DNA of 64,000 bases, from the NCBI GenBank assembly GCA_963725185.1, contig CAVRXO010000013.1, positions 62,001 through 126,000 on the forward strand. Direction: 5' to 3'. A program made the translations under genes and the position numbers. Below the pieces are notes generated by a model. It made no database searches. It worked only from the letters and a program-made list of their open reading frames with translations, and was not told the DNA's origin. This document shows positions 1 through 8,192 of the stretch, one piece after another. The DNA comes from VAZQ01 sp963725185. GTDB taxonomy: Bacteria; Pseudomonadota; Alphaproteobacteria; Rhizobiales; Xanthobacteraceae. Each line of letters opens with the position of its first letter. Position 1 is the first letter of the stretch.

Positions 1-84
1 GACAGTAGATGCGGAATGTTCCCGTGCCGATCACGGTCTTCGACGCATCCGGGGGGTAACCTTCGCGGCATAGCAGGCGCCTCC

Positions 85-336
85 TCAGACGGCCACTTTC
101 CATTCGTCCCCGATGCTGGCGCCATCCGTATCGGCCAGTGCACTAAATGCTGCATCAAGCTTCAATCTATCCCAAACCACTCGCGAGTTGATGCGCTTTG
201 GCCCCGGCATACGGCCGTCCTTGATCAACATATCGAACAGAGAAGGGGAAATGCCGATGTATGCCGCTGCCTGATCGCGGGAAAGCCCGCGAGGAGCTAG
301 CGACTGCGGGAGAATGTTTTCCGGGCCATGCTTCAT
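85..336 (-). CDS. AlpA/excisionase-like HTH protein
   Basis: This is an 83-residue protein whose middle section (GLSRDQAAAYIGISPSLFDM) reads as the winged helix-turn-helix used by AlpA and phage excisionase proteins, which bind DNA near attachment sites or regulate integrase genes. The ATG at 336 is chosen because the family domain begins shortly after it; the reading frame stays open further upstream without any recognisable domain. It lies just downstream of the recombinase, on the same strand, as expected for an int/xis pair. A 33-bp block shared with the replication operon lies about 90-120 bases upstream of the start. The role in excision is inferred from context; a transcription regulator is the alternative. 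Confidence 0.7.
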   Translation of the reverse strand: MKHGPENILPQSLAPRGLSRDQAAAYIGISPSLFDMLIKDGRMPGPKRINSRVVWDRLKLDAAFSALADTDGASIGDEWKVAV

Positions 337-422
337 GGTATCCGTCCGCCCCGGTGGGCAATTCTTTAACCCTGCACGCCGTAATCGGCGCGCCGATCTT
401 GTGTGGTCTACGATTGGCGGGT

Positions 423-455
423 TGTCTTGGCATCGAACGGTGTTCCTCACCCAAA
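423..455 (-). promoter_or_regulatory. 33-bp regulatory block, copy A
   Basis: Read on the plus strand, the block is TGTCTTGG, three variable bases, CGAACG, one variable base, TGTTC, three mostly variable bases, then ACCCAAA. It matches 16952-16984 at about 27 of 33 positions. It starts right after the recombinase stop and lies upstream of the AlpA-like gene. The core CGAAC-N3-GTTC is nearly palindromic, which fits an operator or a promoter-proximal element for the element's own HTH proteins. The function is inferred. Confidence 0.5.
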
Positions 456-1023
456 TCAGTCTTTCCAGAAACGCTTGAACCGGTCAGGAGCCAATTCCGT
501 GTACCGGACAGTATGTTGGATGTTCCGGTGGCCAAGATAGGCTTGGATCGCCCGCGTATCGTGGCCCGCGTTGGCGAGGGCGTAGCCGCACGCGTGCCGA
601 AGCATATGGGGGTGAGCCTTTAGCCCAAGGTCGGCCGCCTTTGCTGCCCGCTCCACCATCCGGGCAAACCCGGCAGTCGTGAGCGGGGCGCCCCGCTCGC
701 TTACGAACACGAAGGGGCTGGCCTCGCTCTCGCGGTGCAGGCGGCGAAGGGCTCGCATTTCCGATCCGCTCAGAGGGGTGCACGCTCGGGGTGCCTCCCT
801 TGACCCTACGGACGTGCAGGACCGCACGATTGAAATCCACCTGATCCCAACGAAGGTCAACGACCTCCGAAGCCCGCAGCCCGTGCCTGAACCCGATCAG
901 GATCATCGTTGCGTCCCGATGCCCATAACGGTTCTGCCTCGCCGCGGCCATAAGCCTCTCAATCTCATGCTCGGTTAGGTATTCACGGGAGCGCAGGTCC
1001 GCGTTTTTGGCTCGCCTCGGCAT
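456..1023 (-). pseudogene. Tyrosine recombinase (XerC/D-like), frameshifted
   Basis: This is a compact site-specific recombinase of about 188 residues once one frameshift is corrected. The start at 1023 opens with MPRRAKNADL and runs through GFRHGLRASEVVDL (catalytic Arg) to the segment VRRVKGGTPSVHP. The reading then needs a one-base shift near 772-780 (one surplus T beside a C run) to continue as LSGSEMRALRRLH. The second part keeps HPHMLRH, GHRNIQHT and the nucleophile in RYTEL, so every catalytic residue of the family survives. It resembles the short integrases carried by rhizobial mobile elements and probably catalysed insertion of this element. With one base restored it would be functional, so a sequencing error is a real alternative to true decay. 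Confidence 0.8.
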
Positions 1024-1090
1024 GACTGTTCGTTTTTCGATGCCCGGCGCTACTAGCCTGAGAGGCGCTTTTCCCACGGAACCCTCACGG

Positions 1091-2280
1091 TCATGGTTCC
1101 AACTGTTCGGAGTTCAGTCGTTTTGCGAACAGTTGCCTTCCGCCGCCCACCGCGTCGCGGTACGCGGCATAGCTGGTGGCAAAGGGGCCGGCGGGCGGGA
1201 TACCGGGCTGGCAGCCTCGCTCGCACGACCACCAGAACCAACCTGCACCGCGTGCCTGGAAGGATCGGGCAAGCACAAGGTCCGCGTAGAAAACCTCAAT
1301 GCTGGCAGTCGTTCGTGGATCAAAGTCATAGAGCGGCTCAAAGGTGGGTCGCCGCTTGGAGCCGGAGATCGCTGCCGTGCATGGTGCGCTCACGCTGCGA
1401 CTTGCCACCGGCTCGGCAAGCGCCAAGCCGCGAAGGTACTCGGCGGCCTTGGAAGCCCTACTGCACGCCGTAAAGAATGCGCGCTTGTCAGCCTTCAACA
1501 ACTCAATCCAAGTCGCGATGTAGCCCGCGTTGCGCACGTCGCCGTCAAAGCCGAACTCCGCGCAGAGGAACGCGGCACCCAACTCGGCAATCAGTTCCTC
1601 AGCCGCGTATTCGTGCGAGCCGAAACGGTTCTTCAAATCCCGATCGAGGCGCGACTGGTGACCCGTCCAGTGCGTCAACTCATGAAACGCGGTGCAGTAA
1701 AAATGATCCGCGCCCTTAAATGCCTCAAAGGCTGGCACGGAAATAAAGTCGTGGCTCGGCACATAGTACGCCTCACCATGCCCGTCCCGAATATCCGCGC
1801 GAGTTGAACGCAAGAACTCATCGGCCAATGCGTCGCGCGTATCGGGATTGCGAACGCGCATTGGCTTCCCCGCGTTCGACGCCATCGGGCAGGTTCTCGC
1901 ATTGGGCGACGTTGAACACGGTGTATTCGCGCATCATCGGGACGAGGCGAGCTGTCTTCTTCGCCGTCCTTGATCTGCAACTGCTTGACGAAATAGACCT
2001 TGGTGCCGTGCTCGCCCTTGCGCACATTCCCGCCGGCGTCGATTGCCTGCTTGAACGTGAGGAACCGCGGCGTTGGCCAGCCGCGATTGCGTGCGAGCCA
2101 TAACAGGATCACGTTGCAGCCCGAATAGGGCCGGTTGGTCACGGCATTTTGCGGTACGTTCTGCCCGGCTGTTGCCGACCACGGCTTAACCCAAGGGGCA
2201 GCACCGGCTTCCAATTCTGCAACAATGCGCGCTGAAACTTCCGAATACAGGTCCCGCTTCACAGGCCGCCTCGCTGTCAC
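1091..2280 (-). pseudogene. ardC: ArdC-type antirestriction protein, two frameshifts
   Basis: The N-terminal part (YSEVSARIVAELEAGAAPWVKP) is the single-strand DNA-binding domain of ArdC proteins, and the C-terminal part carries the zincin motif FHELTHWTGHQSRLDRDL. The ORF changes frame twice: near 1948-1956, just before LVPMMREYTVFNVAQCENL, and near 1872-1886, just before PMRVRNPDTRDALADEF. ArdC proteins protect incoming plasmid DNA from host restriction, so this fits a conjugative or mobilised element. After the usual ArdC end (about EYLRGLALAEP) the frame continues into FEPLYDFDPRTTASIEVFYA and GAGWFWWSCERGC, which looks like a second small conserved protein fused on. The start at 2280 is GTG with no clear ribosome-binding site. 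Probably inactive as it stands. Confidence 0.8.
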
Positions 2281-2288
2281 CTAAGCGT

Positions 2289-2309
2289 GGCCGTGTTTTG
2301 CAAACGGCC
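2289..2309. promoter_or_regulatory. Short inverted repeat upstream of ardC
   Basis: GGCCGT and ACGGCC flank nine bases, just upstream of the ardC start. It could be an operator or a small hairpin. The rest of the 280-base gap between ardC and the Beta-protein gene shows nothing I can identify. Confidence 0.3.
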
Positions 2310-2561
2310 GCATAATCGCGGCGTCGCACATGACGATGCGAGGCTGACGTGTCGGAGTTGACCCCCTAGGGGTACCTGGACGAGGGCGGTGGTCTCGCGC
2401 GAAGCAAGCGTGTTCCGAAAATATCTAGGACCTAAAAATCACTCTCTTAATGTATTGTTAATGGCTCCCCGATGCACCGTGGCAACCTAGAACTTACAAA
2501 TGGCGCCGCGTCGCGTATGCACCCTCTTGTCTCAGTGTGAGAATTGCAATCCCTCTGCTTG

Positions 2562-3698
2562 CTAGAACAAATCAAGCTGCTCCGGCTCGGGCATGTCCGT
2601 TCGCTCAATAATTTGATAGCCGCGTTGAGGTCCGAGGTCGGTGACAACGCGGGTTAGATGATGGATCGTGTTCACTTGACGCCAAGTGCGCGCGTTACCG
2701 GGCCCGTCTTTGTCGCGCGCCGTATCATCAATGTACCTATCTCCGAGCGAAAAAGCGCGCCCCGCAAAGTGAACGCTGGTGACGAGGCGTGTTGCAACCT
2801 CCTTCATCGCTTCCTTGACAGTCCTTGTCGCCGATCCGCGGATCACGATCCAATGGCGCGGTGTGCTGTAGCGATAGTGGGAAATCGGAGCGATGGGGCC
2901 CGAGGAAAAATTGAACTTTGCGCTATCGGCAGCGAAATCGCCGTACATCAAACTTTTCCGCAATTCAGTATCGAGGTCAATAGCCCAGTTCCATGCCAGC
3001 CACTCATTCCGCGGCAGTTCTACAAGCTGCCCCGACGTAGCTGGATTTTTTTCGGGATAACTTGTCGCGTGCCAGATCACCTGACCCCAAAGCCCGAACT
3101 CCATTACCTTTTGGAATTCTGCCACCAAAATATCGCCGACCGCATCAGGGTTGGACATTTCGGCATTACCAAAATCCAAAATTAAAATGCACTCTTGTGG
3201 CTTTAGGATCAATTTGAGCAGTGCCGCATGTATGCGCTTTCGGAGGTCGCCTCGGATCAAATCGTCCAATGTCACTCTCAGCGCAAGGCCATGGCTCATG
3301 TCGCGGACCACAATACAAATTGCATTATGGGCGCCGCCCTCGACGGTTCGCAGATCACTCACGAGTATCGGCCGCGCATGCGCTGCGATCGCTACTCGAA
3401 AGAGTTGAGGTAACCATTCCTCGGCCGTATCTACGCCTAGGCTTTTGAACAAGTAGCGGGGGTCGAACATGCAAGGGCGCAACGGCCAGTATCGGCCGAG
3501 CCGGCGCCCGGGAAGTAAGACCAACTCAGACGGGGTGAGCGGACGTTGCAATTCAGGATCGCGTTCAGTCGGCGGGGGGATGACAAAAAGCGGAAACAAT
3601 CGTGTGAGAATTTCGCGCGGCAATTGTCCGAGCGCTAAGTATTCGCCCTGTTTCAAGCGGAGAACCGGCGAATAGACACAGCTGCCGATGTTGAGCAT
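2562..3698 (-). CDS. Beta family protein (T4 beta-like)
   Basis: This 378-residue protein begins MLNIGSCVYSPVLRLKQGEY and continues LGQLPREILTRLFPLFVIPP, the typical opening of the Beta protein family (Pfam Beta_protein, named after a T4 protein). Members often sit in defence or mobile regions, and their biochemical activity is not established. The ATG at 3698 has a good GGAGG seven bases ahead and lies 13 bases after the stop of the XRE-ImmA gene, so the two are co-transcribed. The base composition here is visibly poorer in GC than the flanks, which suggests a separate origin. Given its partner, it may be the effector of a toxin-antitoxin-like defence pair; that is inference. Confidence 0.75.
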   Translation of the reverse strand: MLNIGSCVYSPVLRLKQGEYLALGQLPREILTRLFPLFVIPPPTERDPELQRPLTPSELVLLPGRRLGRYWPLRPCMFDPRYLFKSLGVDTAEEWLPQLFRVAIAAHARPILVSDLRTVEGGAHNAICIVVRDMSHGLALRVTLDDLIRGDLRKRIHAALLKLILKPQECILILDFGNAEMSNPDAVGDILVAEFQKVMEFGLWGQVIWHATSYPEKNPATSGQLVELPRNEWLAWNWAIDLDTELRKSLMYGDFAADSAKFNFSSGPIAPISHYRYSTPRHWIVIRGSATRTVKEAMKEVATRLVTSVHFAGRAFSLGDRYIDDTARDKDGPGNARTWRQVNTIHHLTRVVTDLGPQRGYQIIERTDMPEPEQLDLF

Positions 3699-3711
3699 CG
3701 GGCAACCTCCA

Positions 3712-5013
3712 TTAGGTTGATAAGAGTTGCTTCTTAACTCGTCCATACCCAACTCGATCCGAGAAGATCGAATAGTTGTGACGCTCCTTACGCACCCTCC
3801 CAAATACGATTGCTGGATGTATGCCCAATTGGTTCGCAAAGGCCTCTATCGGACCTGCGCCTCGAGAAATTCGAGCCGGAGACAAACGCCAGGCCTCCGC
3901 TGGTATCAGGGTTGAAGAAGCGAATTGATCCGCTTCTACTTCGAGTTCATCAGTCTTTTCCCCGTCCATTTCCTCGTCGAAAAATCCGGCAGCCAAGCCG
4001 GCAAGATAGTGCAGGTAAACGTGGGCTAGCTCATGGAGTAGCGTGTACCAAAAATTGTCGATCCGATCATTTCGCAACGTTAGCCCTATAATCGGCAGGC
4101 CTCCGGATAGAAAAGCGGCGCCATCTAGTCTTAGTCCTGTCAGTTGGGGCTCGATAACAACAGAAATGCCCTTCTGCCTTGCCAACCGCAGAGCTTGCGC
4201 GGGGCCGTCGGGCAACACACTGAGACGCACAAGGTCGGCGAGCCAGGTAATGTCGAGATGATCAAAGGATGTTTGAGCCTCGGCGTGGACCGTGTCGGCG
4301 CACTGTATTACCCTCGCTCTCCAAACCGCAAGCAATGCGTCATCTTTGAGGTCGAGCGATTTAAGACCTGTTCGAAGGAGCCCCGGGCTCCCCAACCTTG
4401 CGTGGCTTTCACTGATGTATTCAAGGACGGCGCTGCGTTGTTCCGCTGCGCCTGCCGGGATTTCGAACCACCCTAACCGCTTAGCGTGCTCAACAATGAT
4501 CTTGAGCCGATCGTCGGGAATGTCGGGCTGGGTTGGAATACCAAGTTTTGAGAGCCGGGGGGTTGCCTGCTGGTCTTCTATGATCGCTTGCAATTCGACA
4601 CTTAACGCTGTCGCCACTCGCTTGAAGTTTTGGAGACTGATAGAGCGGTAACGCTCGCTCTCATAGCGTTGAATTTGTTGCTCACGCATCCCAAGTCGCT
4701 CAGCCAAGTCTGCCTGCGACAGGCCCCGCGCTATTCTTGCTATGATAAGGACGACGCCCGGTTCCGAACGCCACTTCTCCGCGACCATTGAGAACTCGCC
4801 GGACTGTGCTTTTTCATAGCCGTCCAGCATGCTTGTAAGAGCGCTACGCGACCCGCGCAGGGCGTTTTGGTGCATTCCGAGTACATCGGTCGGCAACGCG
4901 CCTTGCGCCGCAGAGACGTAGCTGTTTGAGGACAATAGGTCGTCGATGCGCCCAAGCGCAGCGCGGGCTTTTCTCGCCTCGCGCTCATTCAAAATGATGG
5001 CCGCGTCGATCAT
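3712..5013 (-). CDS. XRE-type HTH plus ImmA/IrrE metallopeptidase
   Basis: This is a 433-residue two-domain protein. Residues about 85-140 form an XRE helix-turn-helix (ARGLSQADLAERLGMREQQI). Residues about 270-400 form an ImmA/IrrE peptidase with zinc motif HELAH at 327-331 and a second acidic ligand in EVEADQFASSTLIP near 360. Proteins of this kind bind DNA as repressors and cleave or sense a partner, as in phage and ICE regulators and HTH-ImmA antitoxins. The ATG at 5013 is preferred over an upstream TTG at 5034 because the latter sits inside the palindrome at 5026-5045. That palindrome is a likely autoregulatory operator. It forms an operon with the Beta-protein gene. Confidence 0.85.
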   Translation of the reverse strand: MIDAAIILNEREARKARAALGRIDDLLSSNSYVSAAQGALPTDVLGMHQNALRGSRSALTSMLDGYEKAQSGEFSMVAEKWRSEPGVVLIIARIARGLSQADLAERLGMREQQIQRYESERYRSISLQNFKRVATALSVELQAIIEDQQATPRLSKLGIPTQPDIPDDRLKIIVEHAKRLGWFEIPAGAAEQRSAVLEYISESHARLGSPGLLRTGLKSLDLKDDALLAVWRARVIQCADTVHAEAQTSFDHLDITWLADLVRLSVLPDGPAQALRLARQKGISVVIEPQLTGLRLDGAAFLSGGLPIIGLTLRNDRIDNFWYTLLHELAHVYLHYLAGLAAGFFDEEMDGEKTDELEVEADQFASSTLIPAEAWRLSPARISRGAGPIEAFANQLGIHPAIVFGRVRKERHNYSIFSDRVGYGRVKKQLLST

Positions 5014-5025
5014 TCCTCGGCCATA

Positions 5026-5045
5026 ACACAACAAAAATGTTGTGT
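5026..5045. promoter_or_regulatory. Perfect palindromic operator upstream of XRE-ImmA
   Basis: ACACAACA and TGTTGTGT are perfect inverted copies separated by AAAA. They lie 13 bases ahead of the XRE-ImmA start codon, where a bound dimer would block transcription or initiation. The natural ligand is the XRE domain encoded next to it, which is inference from position. The arms are AT-richer than their surroundings. Confidence 0.65.
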
Positions 5046-5187
5046 CACGGGCCGAGGCGGTTTACCCACAGCTATATCCGGTAGGCACCCTGCCCAAATT
5101 TGGCATCTAATACCAAAACTAGGGGCCCCGGACGGGATCGCCCCCGCCTAGGGATCAAGTTAGCGCGCTTTCGGTATGGGCACGCAC

Positions 5188-6651
5188 TCACCCTCCGTCA
5201 CCCCCATTCGCAGGGGCGAGGCTAGCCGCGACCTTGCGGAAGCGGTCCAGCGCTGCTTCGAGGCTCTCCACGATCTCGGCTGCTATCTCGTCGGGCGGTG
5301 GCAGCAGGTCCGGGTCGTCCAGGCTGTCATCCTTCAACCAGAAAATATCGAGGTTGATCTTGTCCCGCTTGATAAGGGCCTCGTAGTCGAACCTGCGGAA
5401 GCGTTCAGTCTCGGCGCGCTTGTTCCGGTTGGCAGCCGAATAGCAGGACACGAAATCGTCAAGGTCGGCCCGCTTCAAAGGCCGTTCTTTCAAGGTAAAG
5501 CTCTTGTTGGTTCGAAAATCGTAAATCCAAAACTCTTTTGTCCATGGCGTTTCGGACGCCGGCTTGCGATCGAAAAACAGCACGTTGGCCTTGACGCCCT
5601 GCTTGTAGAATATGCCGGTGGGTAGGCGTAGCAACGTGTGAAAATCGTAGTTATCGAGAAGGCGATTGCGAATTTCCGCACCCGCACCTTCGAACAGCAC
5701 GTTGTCCGGTAGCACCACGGCCGCCCGACCATTTTCCCTCAACACCGACATGATGTGTTGAAGGAAGTTTAGTTGCTTGTTGCTGGTCGTCTTAATGAAA
5801 TCCGGCCGATTGTATTCCTCGCGCTCGCTTTCAATCTCGCCGTCATCGCCGACGATCTTGTATCCCTGCTTGCGGCCGAACGGAGGATTAGTCAGAACCA
5901 CATCGTAGCGCACTGATCCGAGGGAGTTCAGCGCATCGGCACGCTCAATGGGGCTTTCAGCGGTCGCCGCGCCATGCAGATAGAGGTTCATGCCGCACAG
6001 CCGCACCACTTCGGGCACGATATCGATGCCCGAAAAATTCGTGCGCATCCTGGCCTGCGTGCGCCGATCCGCCGCAAGCGGATGCCGCTTCATGTGGTCC
6101 CACGCGGAAAGTAAGAAGCCGCCCGTCCCGCAGGCAGGATCATGGATCAACTGTCCTGGTTGTGGGTCCATGACGGTGACGATGGCGTCGATCAGCGGCC
6201 GGGGCGTGAAATACTGGCCGGCGCCGCTTTTGACTTCCGCCGCGTTGCGCTCAAGCAAACCTTCGTAAATAGCACCCTTGGTATCGACGCTGAGCCCCAT
6301 CCATTTTTCACCGTCAATAAGCGTGACGAGCCTGCGCAGCTTGGACGGGTCTTCAATTTCAGTCTTGGCTTTGAGGAAGATCACCCCAATCAGCCCGTCT
6401 TGCCGCGACAGCTTCTCCAATACCTTGCCGTAAGCTTCCGCGAGCGCCTCCCCCTGCAAGTCCTTGATGGCCTTCCAACGACAATCCTTCGGCAGCATTG
6501 ATGGCTCGCCGATTAATTCAGACCGCTCGTCATCCATCTTGAGAAATAGCAGGAACGATATCTCCGAAATATAGGCGCCGTAATGCACGCCTTCGTTTTT
6601 CAAAACTGTTGCGTAATTCCAGACCTTTTGAATGAGGTTCGTTTCATTCAT
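5188..6651 (-). CDS. hsdM: Type I restriction-modification methyltransferase subunit HsdM
   Basis: This 487-residue protein is an N6-adenine DNA methyltransferase that modifies the site chosen by HsdS. The N-terminal HsdM helical domain (MNETNLIQKVWNYATVLKNE) is followed by the SAM-binding motif DPACGTGGFL at 171-180 and the catalytic NPPF at 255-258. The length is normal for the family, and the frame is intact. Its ATG overlaps the hsdS stop in an ATGA arrangement, so translation is coupled. With hsdS and hsdR it forms a complete system, probably protecting the element and host from foreign DNA. Confidence 0.95.
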   Translation of the reverse strand: MNETNLIQKVWNYATVLKNEGVHYGAYISEISFLLFLKMDDERSELIGEPSMLPKDCRWKAIKDLQGEALAEAYGKVLEKLSRQDGLIGVIFLKAKTEIEDPSKLRRLVTLIDGEKWMGLSVDTKGAIYEGLLERNAAEVKSGAGQYFTPRPLIDAIVTVMDPQPGQLIHDPACGTGGFLLSAWDHMKRHPLAADRRTQARMRTNFSGIDIVPEVVRLCGMNLYLHGAATAESPIERADALNSLGSVRYDVVLTNPPFGRKQGYKIVGDDGEIESEREEYNRPDFIKTTSNKQLNFLQHIMSVLRENGRAAVVLPDNVLFEGAGAEIRNRLLDNYDFHTLLRLPTGIFYKQGVKANVLFFDRKPASETPWTKEFWIYDFRTNKSFTLKERPLKRADLDDFVSCYSAANRNKRAETERFRRFDYEALIKRDKINLDIFWLKDDSLDDPDLLPPPDEIAAEIVESLEAALDRFRKVAASLAPANGGDGG

Positions 6652-8138
6652 GCCTCGGCTCCGGCAGCAGCGCCACGCGCACGCCGCACGCGACGAATGT
6701 ATCCAGGGATCGCTTGGGCCGCACTCTCATTCAGTCGAGTAAGCAGAATGTCAGCCGGCTCGTCGCGCGGGTCTTGCTGGACCAGCCCTCCTTCAAAGGC
6801 GACCTTGAGCACGGCTTGCCGAAGGCGCGTGATGGTAAGGGAACCAACAAGCTCGAAAGGGTCAGACGCTTCGCCGTCCAAAAGGTGGAAACGGCGGACG
6901 ATTTCAAGCTGTTCTGCCGTTGGTGGAACAGGGAACTCCATCACGACAAAGCGAACCTGGGTCAGATGAGCCATATTCGTTGTAATTCGCGCTTCGCGTT
7001 TGAAGCGACCTGATCGCATGTAGTGCCTAAACACGATCAATGCGAACTGCGGCAGAAGTCCCCTCTGAGAGCGAAAACGCAGCAACGTCTTCTGAAAGCA
7101 GCAACCCTCAATCTCATCATTGTAGATCGCAGGCCGTCCGAGAAGGTCGGGCGTTTGACCTTCATTTAGAAGAATGTCGCCGGCTTTCAGCGCAAACGTC
7201 TCAAACTCTTTGGGCGTGAAGTTCATCTGCTTTACGTCGGAAAGATTGAGGGCGCCTTCAAAGACATTAGCAACGCGAAGATAAGGGCGCATATTCTCAC
7301 CAGCATGATGCTGCGGTGCTCGTTGGCGCCCTAGTTGAACTTCGCCAGCCTCTTCGACTGCGCACCATGCCCACGTGCCCGGAATATCGGGTATACGTCC
7401 GCTGTCACTTGGAGACCATCCCCGCAGTGTTGAGCCAACGTGTGGACGAGCGCTACGAAATCGATTTACGAGCTCGGCGCCCGTTTCATTTGGCTTGTTG
7501 TGCTCGCGCCATTCGCGCGTAAGCTGGCCCGTGACGGCTGCTTTGAGCAGCGAACGACGCAACGTATCCAGGTCATTGCGGGCACGGGTCAAAGCGGTCG
7601 CTCCATCCGCGATTTCGGTGAACAGTTCATCGATCCTTGCCACGATGCGGCGTTGTTCGGTGAGAGGAGCAATTGGTAAAATTACTTGGCGAAGCTTCGA
7701 ACCGTTGACGTTTGGAATTGCGATACCGGCTGACTTTTCCGCGATCTGGTTCCAGTATGCGATGGTTTGCAAGAAATAGTGCAGGTACCTTGCGTCGACC
7801 TTGGGCTTGAAGCGAATAAGGTACGACGCAAATACAGATCGTTCCGGAGTTTTGATTAGAAAGCTTTTTCCGACTGACCCTGCGCGCGAAATGAGAAGGT
7901 CGTCGTCCCTAAGCAGGTACTGTTCAACATTAGCCGGTGCTTCTGCACAGAATGGAACGGTCGCCCAATCGCAGTTGCCAGACGATATGTCGGTTGTTCT
8001 AAGAAGCTTGACAGTCCCAGCCCGGGCGGCCCTTGTTGTCCAGCCGTACTGAGGACCGTCGCATACCTGATCAAGTTGAGCCCATACCCATCCGTCGGGG
8101 ATCGCCCACGGCCCATCGCGGTGAAACTCGATCGACAT
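6648..8138 (-). CDS. hsdS: Type I restriction-modification specificity subunit HsdS
   Basis: The protein has about 496 residues and two target-recognition domains separated by conserved helical regions. The first repeat reads IPDGWVWAQLDQVCDG, with a central spacer at LTEQRRIVARIDELFTEI. The second begins near IPGTWAWCAVEEAGEVQLG, with a matching spacer PPTAEQLEIVRRFHLL. Each domain reads half of a bipartite DNA site, and HsdS assembles the methylase and nuclease complexes. ATG 8138 has GGGGGA four bases ahead; an in-frame GTG at 8153 is possible. It overlaps hsdM by four bases. The recognised sequence cannot be read from the protein. Confidence 0.92.
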   Translation of the reverse strand: MSIEFHRDGPWAIPDGWVWAQLDQVCDGPQYGWTTRAARAGTVKLLRTTDISSGNCDWATVPFCAEAPANVEQYLLRDDDLLISRAGSVGKSFLIKTPERSVFASYLIRFKPKVDARYLHYFLQTIAYWNQIAEKSAGIAIPNVNGSKLRQVILPIAPLTEQRRIVARIDELFTEIADGATALTRARNDLDTLRRSLLKAAVTGQLTREWREHNKPNETGAELVNRFRSARPHVGSTLRGWSPSDSGRIPDIPGTWAWCAVEEAGEVQLGRQRAPQHHAGENMRPYLRVANVFEGALNLSDVKQMNFTPKEFETFALKAGDILLNEGQTPDLLGRPAIYNDEIEGCCFQKTLLRFRSQRGLLPQFALIVFRHYMRSGRFKREARITTNMAHLTQVRFVVMEFPVPPTAEQLEIVRRFHLLDGEASDPFELVGSLTITRLRQAVLKVAFEGGLVQQDPRDEPADILLTRLNESAAQAIPGYIRRVRRARGAAAGAEA

Positions 8139-8192
8139 CAATCCCCCAGTCACCTTGTCAACACCGCTGCAAAGTGCCTATCCAAGCGCTGA

